Assembly (NCBI RefSeq): GCF_000812965.1
Contig: NZ_JSYN01000025.1
Coordinates: forward strand, 78,043 to 142,042
Origin: Pedobacter kyungheensis
GTDB taxonomy: Bacteria > Bacteroidota > Bacteroidia > Sphingobacteriales > Sphingobacteriaceae
Length of the DNA stretch: 64,000 nucleotides
Reading direction: 5' to 3'
Below, in pieces: positions 50,875-57,451 of this stretch. Within the stretch, counting starts at the first letter, position 1. The number at the start of each line of letters is the position of its first letter. The notes beneath the pieces were generated by a model. That model was not told the origin of the DNA. It ran no database searches and saw only the letters and a list, made by a program, of their open reading frames with translations. A program made the translations under genes and the position numbers.

Positions 50875-51458
50875 GATTTGACGAGCATTAAGATTTTAAA
50901 ATAAGCAAATGGTTTTAAGTCAATTTCTTTTTCAGGTTTAAACCGTTCAATAGCCTTAATATGGTGGATGTAAAATAAAGATTTCAATTGAAATAAGCCA
51001 GCAAATAAATTAAAGGCCCGGTCTACATATTTTAGCCAGTTGTTTGGAGTAAAATGGTTTAATATCAGCAATTTTCCACCTGGTTTTAGCACTTTATGGC
51101 ATTGCGTGATGAGTTTCTCAGGGTGCTGTGCTACGGCAACTACATGCGAAAGAACTACATAATCAAAAGTTTCAGGTTCAAAAGTTAATTCCTCACCATT
51201 CATCTCGAAAAGTGCAATAGTACCATCCGAATGCTTTTTAGCGGTGTTAAGCATGGCCGAAGAAATTTCTATTCCAGTAATTTGATGTCTTTGGTATAAA
51301 TGGAAATGTGATCCATTGCCAACCCCAATTTCGAGCAGCTTTCCATGCGGTAACTGATTAATTTCGTTAAAGAATTTTTTCTTTTGCGGTTTCAGAAAAA
51401 TATCAACCAACGGGTAGAAAAAAGCAAATCGGTTATAGAAACTGGTTAGCGCACTCAA
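50871..51458 (-). CDS. Class I SAM-dependent methyltransferase (PmtA-like)
   Basis: This 195-residue methyltransferase has motif I LLEIGVGNGSHF, motif II GIEISSAMLNTAKKH, the acidic FDYVVLSHVVAVAQHPEKL and post-motif VLKPGGKLLILNHF. The HVVAVAQHPE segment and short length recall phosphatidylethanolamine N-methyltransferases of the PmtA type, which work at the membrane. Its start is TTG. The following gene is a VanZ-like membrane protein sharing four bases, so both are likely translated together. A lipid substrate is a guess from these two facts; ubiquinone/menaquinone-type enzymes are longer. Confidence 0.75.
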   Translation of the reverse strand: MSALTSFYNRFAFFYPLVDIFLKPQKKKFFNEINQLPHGKLLEIGVGNGSHFHLYQRHQITGIEISSAMLNTAKKHSDGTIALFEMNGEELTFEPETFDYVVLSHVVAVAQHPEKLITQCHKVLKPGGKLLILNHFTPNNWLKYVDRAFNLFAGLFQLKSLFYIHHIKAIERFKPEKEIDLKPFAYFKILMLVKS

Positions 51459-51545
51459 TTCAGATGAGGTTAAGGTTAGTTAAAAGCAATAGTATACTCC
51501 AGCATTTATTCGTTATTACAAATATAATTTTTTGCACGAGGTGTT

Positions 51546-51622
51546 GGTCTGGATTTATAATCCAGACCTAAAGTTCTGTGGATTTTTAATCCACTTAAAT
51601 AAAGGAAGGGATTACAAATCCC
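51546..51622. repeat. Array of three GGATT/AATCC mini-hairpins
   Basis: Three perfect stems follow one another: GGTCTGGATT/AATCCAGACC (51546-51568), GTGGATT/AATCCAC (51578-51594) and GGGATT/AATCCC (51608-51622), each with a three-base loop and the common core GGATT-nnn-AATCC. They lie between the methyltransferase and OmdA-family genes. Confidence 0.75.
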
Positions 51623-51643
51623 GACTAACAGTTAAACTAAAAA

Positions 51644-52222
51644 TTAAAATTGTTTAGGCTTTTTGTTCTGACCGGCCAGTTCAACCAGTTCGGCAATTCT
51701 TTTCTGCCGTGTTTCAGAGCGTTTAGCCATAGTAATCCATTGTAGCATGGCCTTACGTACCGATTTACTTAAACCGGTAAAAAATGCCTCACTGCCGGCT
51801 GTAATTTCAAATGCAGCCATTAAGTCGTCAGGGATGGTAAGTTCTTCTACTTCATCTAAAATTACCCACGAGCCATTTGCTTTAGCACGTTCGATACACG
51901 CTACCCCTGCAGGTGCCATTAAGCCGGCTGCAGTTAATTGCTCAACCTTGGCTTTATTAATTTTCGACCAACCACTATTGGGCTTTCGCCTGCTAAAAAA
52001 CTGGGAAAAACTTTCTTCATCAATTGTTTTTCTAACGCTGTCAATCCAGCCAAAGCAAAGGGCTTCTTCTACGGCATCACTCCAGGATATGGTGGGTTTA
52101 TTGGCTTTGGTTTTGTAGCAAATCAGCGAAACCGATTGTTTGGTGTCGTGGTGTTTTAACAGCCAATCACGCCAGTCTTTGCGACTGGTAGGGCAAAAGG
52201 TTTCGGTTGTTTTTCCTACCAT
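51644..52222 (-). CDS. YdeI/OmpD-associated (OmdA) family protein
   Basis: This 192-residue protein matches the OmdA family: MVGKTTETFCPTSRKDWRDWLLKHHDTKQSVSLICYKT, WSDAVEEALCFGWIDSVRKTIDE and the C-terminal IPDDLMAAFEITAGSEAFFTGLSKSVRKAMLQWITMAKRSETRQKRI. Family members are linked to resistance to cationic peptides and envelope changes in some bacteria, but the mechanism is unknown. It has no signal peptide. It is a single gene ahead of the repeat array. Confidence 0.85.
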   Translation of the reverse strand: MVGKTTETFCPTSRKDWRDWLLKHHDTKQSVSLICYKTKANKPTISWSDAVEEALCFGWIDSVRKTIDEESFSQFFSRRKPNSGWSKINKAKVEQLTAAGLMAPAGVACIERAKANGSWVILDEVEELTIPDDLMAAFEITAGSEAFFTGLSKSVRKAMLQWITMAKRSETRQKRIAELVELAGQNKKPKQF

Positions 52223-52258
52223 CGTTGTTTATGCATTAATTTTACCCGACAAAAATAA

Positions 52259-52873
52259 TTAAAGGCGACCTAACTCAAACTGCAGGTTATGTTTTGCCTG
52301 GTTTTCAAATTTATGGTAGAAATAATCTGTTTTATAAATCCGTTCCATTTTTATGAAATGTTCCAAAACCTTTTTTCGCCCCGGAATATAAACGGGATCC
52401 GGATAAACTGAATATTCCTTTCTTACATTTTGAGCATACACCATATAGTTTTCGAGGTTTTCGCCCAATATCGAAAGATCAGCGTCTGTAAAATAATTTG
52501 TATCTGATTCGGTATCGGTAAGATGTTTTTTAGTTGCTAGTATTTGATTTTTACAGTTCCTGATCATATAATCGGGAACTGAAATCTGCTTCATTCTTTT
52601 TTCAGCGAGCGCTGCACTTTGTTCTTCATTGTCTGATTTTAATGCATTATAAACGACATCATGATAGAACAAAGTGAATAAGATGGTATCCCAACCTTCA
52701 ATTTTATGTTTCACGGCAGTTAATTGCGCTAACAGGTTATCGAGGTGAGAAAGGGTATGATAATACCTTTTTTTATGGGTGTAGCTATGCTCAATTTCTC
52801 CCCAAAATTCTGCAATTATACTTTCGCTATTCGTATAATTTTTAAGGAGATGAATGAATGTTTCTTTTAGCAC
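52259..52873 (-). CDS. HD-superfamily predicted metal-dependent phosphohydrolase
   Basis: This 204-residue cytoplasmic protein is of the predicted HD-superfamily hydrolase type. The metal site is suggested by YHTLSHL (residues 38-44) and FYHDVVY (69-75, His-Asp), with later acidic residues in TDADLSILG. The start is GTG (MLKETF). Similar small HD proteins are common and uncharacterised; they may act on nucleotides. It is downstream of moxR by 81 bases on the same strand, but a functional link is not evident. Confidence 0.8.
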   Translation of the reverse strand: MLKETFIHLLKNYTNSESIIAEFWGEIEHSYTHKKRYYHTLSHLDNLLAQLTAVKHKIEGWDTILFTLFYHDVVYNALKSDNEEQSAALAEKRMKQISVPDYMIRNCKNQILATKKHLTDTESDTNYFTDADLSILGENLENYMVYAQNVRKEYSVYPDPVYIPGRKKVLEHFIKMERIYKTDYFYHKFENQAKHNLQFELGRL

Positions 52874-52954
52874 AAGGTTTTACGATTGGTATCGATACAC
52901 AAGATACAGATTGGAGTTGTCATTTCCCGTTGTTTGGAATGAATCCCGACTAAC

Positions 52955-53917
52955 CTACAATAAATCTTTTATAATTTTTTCAATCGATAAACCCTCAGCT
53001 TCTGCGCGGTAATTACGTACAATGCGGTGGCGTAAAATGGGCTCTGCAACGGCTTTAACATCTTCAATATCGGGAGAGTATTTACCGGTTACGGCAGCGT
53101 GGCATTTTGCGCCTAATACCAGAAATTGCGAAGCCCTTGGGCCTGCTCCCCAGCTGATGTATTTATTTACCGCCTCAGTTGCAAATTCGGTGTTCGGGCG
53201 GGTTTTAGCTGCAAGTTTTACGGCATATTCTAAAACATTATCGGTAACCGGAATATCACGAATTAGTTTTTGGAAGTACTGGATATCATCGGCATGGATG
53301 ATTTTTTGTAACGCCACGGTTTTATTGCTGGTGGTGTTTTTTACAATATTTAACTCATCTGCAAAGGCAGGGTAGTTTAGCTGAATGTTGAACATGAAAC
53401 GGTCTAACTGTGCCTCTGGCAAAGGATAGGTTCCTTCCTGTTCAATTGGGTTTTGCGTAGCCAAAACGAAAAACGGTTTGGGCAGGCTATGGGTTTGGCC
53501 GGCTGCGGTAACCGATTTCTCCTGCATGGCTTCTAATAAGGCAGCTTGCGTTTTTGGAGGGGTACGGTTAATTTCATCGGCCAGGATAATGTTAGAAAAA
53601 ACAGGCCCTTTTATAAATTTAAAGTGCCTGTCTTCGCCTAAAATCTCTGCGCCAATAATATCGCTTGGCATTAAATCGGGGGTAAACTGGATACGGTTAA
53701 AATCGAGGTCTAAAACCGACGCTACAGTTTGAACAAGTAAAGTTTTGGCTAATCCGGGTACACCAACCAACAGGCAATGCCCGTTGCTAAAAATGGCGAT
53801 TAAAACAGATTTTATGATGTCATCTTGTCCAACTACGACTTTGCTTATTTCGGCTTTAATGTTGTTGAATGATTGATGAAGCGCATCAACAGCTTCTACT
53901 TCGTTCTTATACTGCAT
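52955..53917 (-). CDS. MoxR-family AAA+ ATPase
   Basis: This 320-residue AAA+ ATPase is of the MoxR class, chaperones that mature or activate other complexes. Walker A is GVPGLAKT (57-64), Walker B is ILADEINRTPPKTQAALLEAMQE, with sensor 1 FVLATQNPIEQEGTYPLPEAQLDRF and the arginine finger and lid ending HRIVRNYRAEAEGLS. MoxR genes usually precede DUF58 and vWA (Bat) genes; here none follows. It is five bases after surA, so it is co-transcribed with it. This surA-moxR order occurs in Bacteroidota and hints at a role in the envelope. Confidence 0.94.
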   Translation of the reverse strand: MQYKNEVEAVDALHQSFNNIKAEISKVVVGQDDIIKSVLIAIFSNGHCLLVGVPGLAKTLLVQTVASVLDLDFNRIQFTPDLMPSDIIGAEILGEDRHFKFIKGPVFSNIILADEINRTPPKTQAALLEAMQEKSVTAAGQTHSLPKPFFVLATQNPIEQEGTYPLPEAQLDRFMFNIQLNYPAFADELNIVKNTTSNKTVALQKIIHADDIQYFQKLIRDIPVTDNVLEYAVKLAAKTRPNTEFATEAVNKYISWGAGPRASQFLVLGAKCHAAVTGKYSPDIEDVKAVAEPILRHRIVRNYRAEAEGLSIEKIIKDLL

Positions 53918-53922
53918 TTGTA

Positions 53923-55281
53923 TTATTTTGCGGCTGTGGTTTTAGTCCAGATTTTTAATTCATCGCAGGTATTGAATTCGTCGTCGATTTTAATGTAAGT
54001 ACTCTCGCGACGTTTCTCAAACCATTCGCTTAAAGTACGATTAATTTTATCACTTTGTGCAGCATCTCTGATTTTTGAGAAATCCTGTACCATATTGGCT
54101 TTGTGAGGTGGTATTTTGGCTTTTAAATATAAGATACGGTAACCTTGTTTGCCATCAGGTGCAGTAAATAAATCAGGCTTAGAAATACCACCTACTTTCA
54201 TGGTATCGATTACCAGAAATACCGCAGGATCTAATTTATCAACCGGGATTAAGGTACTTCTTGCCTGAACATTTTCGGCATTTAACATCATACCACCATT
54301 GTATTTGGTTTCTTTATTATCTGAGTAAAGGTTGGCAGCAGCTGCAAAGCTTAATTTTTTACCCATAATGTTGTTGTAAATACTATCGGCATGCAATTTT
54401 AAACGGGTTAAACTTTCAGGTGTAGTTTTAGGCATAATTAAAATGTGCCTAACGTGTACCTGCTCACCTCTGCGCTCTAATACCTGTAAAAAGTGGAAAC
54501 CATATTCGGTTTCGAATACCGGTGAAATTTCGCCGGCTTTTAATTTAAATGCCCAGGCCGTAAATTCTTTTACCATGGTATTTCTGTCGATAAAGCCATA
54601 GTCACCACCATCTGATGCCGACCCCGGATCTTCTGAATAGGTTTTAGCCAATACGCCCATATCCTCGCCACTCTTAACCCTTAACCTTAAGGCTTCAATT
54701 TTATCGCGGAATTTTTGCTTCTCTGCACGGGTTAACTGAGGGTTTAACACCACCTCGCCAACTTCTACTTCGGTATTAAATTCAGGAATGCTATCGCCCA
54801 ACGATTTAAAATATTTTTCAACCTCCATCGGGGTAACGTTAATATTTTCGGTGATTTTTTGCTGCATTTTTTGTGCAATCAGCTCATCTTTTACCGATGG
54901 ACGGATCTCATCTTTATATTGAAGTACCGATTTGTTCAAAAATTGCTCTAAGCGCTCTTGTCCGCCGGCACGTTGCATGCTGTAACGCATACGCTTGTTT
55001 ACCTCATCATCAACGGCACCGTCTTCAACCATTACCGAATCGATTTCGGCCTGTTGTTTCAGCAGTTTTTGAGTAAGGGTTTGTTGCAAAATTTTACACT
55101 TAATGGATTCATTAGGCGGATTTCCCTGATAAAGATATTGGGTGTATTGTTGATTTAAATCTGATAGCAGGATAATATTACCTCCTACAACAGCAGCAAC
55201 TTTATCTACCGTGTGCTTTTGTGCATTACTGTTTAAAAACAGGCCCATTAAAGCGGTTGCTACTAAAAAAACTTTCTTCAT
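53923..55281 (-). CDS. SurA-like periplasmic peptidyl-prolyl isomerase
   Basis: This 452-residue exported chaperone has a signal peptide (ending SNA), a SurA-type N-terminal helical domain (about 25-170: HTVDKVAAVVGGNIILLSDLN) and two parvulin domains (about 175-270, LAKTYSEDPGSASDGGDYGFIDRNTMVKEFTAWAFKLKAGEISPVFETEYGFHFLQV; and about 280-380). The start is the ATG of MKKVFLVAT; a TTG 21 bases upstream lies in the promoter box. It delivers unfolded outer membrane proteins to BAM. A shorter SurA-like protein is encoded upstream and moxR directly downstream. Confidence 0.93.
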   Translation of the reverse strand: MKKVFLVATALMGLFLNSNAQKHTVDKVAAVVGGNIILLSDLNQQYTQYLYQGNPPNESIKCKILQQTLTQKLLKQQAEIDSVMVEDGAVDDEVNKRMRYSMQRAGGQERLEQFLNKSVLQYKDEIRPSVKDELIAQKMQQKITENINVTPMEVEKYFKSLGDSIPEFNTEVEVGEVVLNPQLTRAEKQKFRDKIEALRLRVKSGEDMGVLAKTYSEDPGSASDGGDYGFIDRNTMVKEFTAWAFKLKAGEISPVFETEYGFHFLQVLERRGEQVHVRHILIMPKTTPESLTRLKLHADSIYNNIMGKKLSFAAAANLYSDNKETKYNGGMMLNAENVQARSTLIPVDKLDPAVFLVIDTMKVGGISKPDLFTAPDGKQGYRILYLKAKIPPHKANMVQDFSKIRDAAQSDKINRTLSEWFEKRRESTYIKIDDEFNTCDELKIWTKTTAAK

Positions 55282-55299
55282 TCTATTGTTTATATTTTG

Positions 55300-55307
55300 C
55301 AAATTTA
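55300..55307 (-). promoter_or_regulatory. -7 box TAAATTTG for surA
   Basis: On the minus strand the box ends 18 bases before the surA ATG. Confidence 0.5.
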
Positions 55308-55338
55308 ATACTTATTGGTTACCAAAAAACCGGTTAAA

Positions 55339-55926
55339 TTATAGTCTGGACAGCTTTTTTAGTTCACCATCGTTAATTTTAGTCTGGTATTTTTGTTTGA
55401 GGCTCTTCAGCCACTTTTCTTCCAAACTTTGTTGGTAATCGGCAATTACATCGCCTCTAACCTCGCTTAACGGTTTATTGTAATTTTGTTTGTTTTTACT
55501 GTAAAACTCGTCAATCGCCCGCTCATCATCCTGTGCTTTGTTCCAGATTTTTTGTTCAGAAACATTAAACATCAGCACGCCTTCGCGGTATTCGTTTAAT
55601 AAAAAATCATGATCTTTGCTGCTTATAACCGCTTTTTTGTGGGTACTTAAGGCTTCTTCATAATTTTTGATTTCTTCCTGGTAGCCAGGGGTTTTATCGA
55701 GACCCATTTCGCGGGCATCTAAAACCTTAAGTTTAAAATTTATATAAAGGTTTAAATAAGCCTGAAGCGTATCGTAAGAAATACTGATATTTCCGTTATG
55801 GCTTTTTTTGTATGCCCACATAAACTCTTTGGTACTTATTGGTTTGCCATTAACTACAGCTACGTTTTGTGCAAACGAAATGCTATAAATAAAGCTAAAA
55901 ATAAACAGGCAAAAAGCTTTTCTCAC
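55339..55926 (-). CDS. SurA N-terminal-type chaperone without isomerase domain
   Basis: This 195-residue exported protein (signal ending SISFA) starts at GTG of VRKAFCLFIFS; a TTG 39 bases upstream is possible but would add a non-signal extension. The mature part begins with the SurA_N pattern NVAVVNGKPISTKEFMWAYKKS and QAYLNLYINFKLKVLDAREMGLDKTPGY and continues with helices (ALSTHKKAVISS, SKDHDFLLNEY), ending in the C-terminal SurA helix QQSLEEKWLKSLKQKYQTKI. The parvulin domain between these two parts is missing. It looks like a minimised chaperone, just upstream of full-length surA. Its stop lies 32 bases before the surA promoter box. Confidence 0.8.
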   Translation of the reverse strand: MRKAFCLFIFSFIYSISFAQNVAVVNGKPISTKEFMWAYKKSHNGNISISYDTLQAYLNLYINFKLKVLDAREMGLDKTPGYQEEIKNYEEALSTHKKAVISSKDHDFLLNEYREGVLMFNVSEQKIWNKAQDDERAIDEFYSKNKQNYNKPLSEVRGDVIADYQQSLEEKWLKSLKQKYQTKINDGELKKLSRL

Positions 55927-56030
55927 GTAGAGCAGTCTATAAATTTTAAGGGATAAAAGTAACAATTAGCGTCGCTATTATAAGATATTTAACTAATTTT
56001 AACAGAAATTATTATCCTGCAAAAATACGA

Positions 56031-56684
56031 ATGGAAAACCAGCTTACCAACAATGCGAATGCTTTACGTTTATTTTTTACCGACGAGGTTTTTCTGGTAA
56101 AAGATGAAAGTGTAGAAATTCAGCCGTTACGTAATGCTGAGCCCGTTTTTGTAGCAGCTCAAGTAGCTGCCGAACCGCAAAAAGAATCGGCTGTGAAGAC
56201 CGAAGTAACACAAATTCCGGGTATTAAAGCACCCGAAATACCTAAAGTTTATCCTCAGTCGCCTGAAATTACGCACGTTGTGGCAGAACCTGAACCTGCA
56301 AAAACCTTTAAGTTTTTAGGTGGAAATAAAAAATCGGTGCTTATTCTGGTTAACGATGAAAGCAATGATGTGAGTACTGAACAAGGTCGCGAATTGTTGC
56401 GCAAAATTGTTAAAGCGGTAGACCTCGGAACACCTGATTTTGCCATTCTGAATTACTCGAGGTATCAAGGCACTGATTTTGCTGAACTGTATCAGTTTTT
56501 TAAACCGGTTACTATGCTCTCGTTCGGGGTAGAAATTGCACATTTAAAATTAGATCTGGTTTGGCAGAACGAGATCATTACCCACGGCACCACCCGCATT
56601 ATTTTTGCGCCTAATCTGCACCATTTAGACAGCGATTTAACCGCAAAGAAATTGCTTTGGGGCAATCTGCAGAAAATTAAATAG
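56031..56684 (+). CDS. Unknown protein with long linker and C-terminal domain (HolD-like pattern)
   Basis: I do not recognise a named family. The 217 residues contain a short N-terminal segment (1-38), a Pro/Glu/Val-rich linker (about 40-92) and a folded part (93-217). The C-terminal part alternates strands and helices, with KSVLILVNDESND, DLGTPDFAILNYS and the end THGTTRIIFAPNLHHLDSDLTAKKLLWGNLQKI. The P-x-L-x-x-L...K-x-x-L-W-x-x-L ending resembles the DNA polymerase III psi subunit, whose fold is related to uracil glycosylases. That comparison is by eye only. rdgB follows 121 bases later. It has no signal or membrane helix. Confidence 0.65.
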   Translation: MENQLTNNANALRLFFTDEVFLVKDESVEIQPLRNAEPVFVAAQVAAEPQKESAVKTEVTQIPGIKAPEIPKVYPQSPEITHVVAEPEPAKTFKFLGGNKKSVLILVNDESNDVSTEQGRELLRKIVKAVDLGTPDFAILNYSRYQGTDFAELYQFFKPVTMLSFGVEIAHLKLDLVWQNEIITHGTTRIIFAPNLHHLDSDLTAKKLLWGNLQKIK

Positions 56685-56805
56685 AGGCTTAATATTGTAG
56701 AGTCAAGTATCAAGTATTTAGTATCCGAATCAAGTTGTAGAATTTTAAATTTAGCAACAGATCGACCCTCAAGCCTTACACCCTAAACCTTTTACCTCTT
56801 TTAAA

Positions 56806-57384
56806 ATGAAAAAACTTGTTTTCGCAACCAATAACCAACATAAAACCGAAGAAATCCGTTTGGCCCTGGCAGGCAAATACGAAGTGCTTAACCTCGAAGA
56901 TATTGGTTGCTTAACCGATATTCCCGAAACTGCAGATACTTTTGAAGGTAACGCCACTTTAAAAAGCAGCTATGTAGTGGAGCATTTTAATCTGGATTGC
57001 TTTGCCGATGACAGTGGTTTGGAAGTAGATGCGCTTAATAACGAACCCGGTGTATATTCTGCAAGGTACTCGGGGAGTCGTGATAGTTTAGAAAACATAC
57101 AACTTGTTTTAAAGAAACTTGAGGGAATAGGAAATAGAAAAGCCAGGTTTAAAACCGTTATTTCGTTAATGCAGGATGGCAAGAACCATATTTTTGAAGG
57201 CATAATTGAAGGGACAATCAGAACTGAGCTATCAGGATCGAAAGGCTTTGGTTACGATCCTATATTTCAGCCTGATGGTTACGATATTACTTTCGCTGAA
57301 ATGGATATGGCCGAAAAGAATAAAATTAGCCACCGCGCCATTGCGTTAGAAAAGATGATGACTTTTTTAAAAGGGGATGCATAG
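56806..57384 (+). CDS. rdgB: Non-canonical purine NTP pyrophosphatase (RdgB/HAM1)
   Basis: RdgB hydrolyses dITP, ITP and XTP to monophosphates, keeping hypoxanthine out of nucleic acids. Its 192 residues include the start MKKLVFATNNQHKTEEIRLAL, the central CFADDSGLEVDALNNEPGVYSARYSG and the C-terminal SKGFGYDPIFQPDGYDITFAEM, all HAM1 signatures with metal ligands Glu and Asp. The family's conserved SHR appears as ISHRAIA. It has no terminator of its own but a palindromic repeat (57403-57436) follows. Confidence 0.97.
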   Translation: MKKLVFATNNQHKTEEIRLALAGKYEVLNLEDIGCLTDIPETADTFEGNATLKSSYVVEHFNLDCFADDSGLEVDALNNEPGVYSARYSGSRDSLENIQLVLKKLEGIGNRKARFKTVISLMQDGKNHIFEGIIEGTIRTELSGSKGFGYDPIFQPDGYDITFAEMDMAEKNKISHRAIALEKMMTFLKGDA

Positions 57385-57402
57385 CTCCATTGGAGTCGTC
57401 AC

Positions 57403-57436
57403 CCCTGATCCGATAGCTATCGGATTTATTTCAGGG
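57403..57436. repeat. CCGATAGCTATCGG repeat element
   Basis: ATCCGATAGC/GCTATCGGAT forms a perfect 18-base palindrome enclosed by CCCTGA and TCAGGG. Other copies are at 63771-63815 and, diverged, at 6678-6695. It lies between convergent rdgB and the OstA-like gene. Confidence 0.8.
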
Positions 57437-57451
57437 TCTCTTATCATAATA

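Noticed and set aside
51546..51622. CRISPR array
   Set aside because: The units are hairpins with different outer sequences and short unequal spacers; no cas genes are near.
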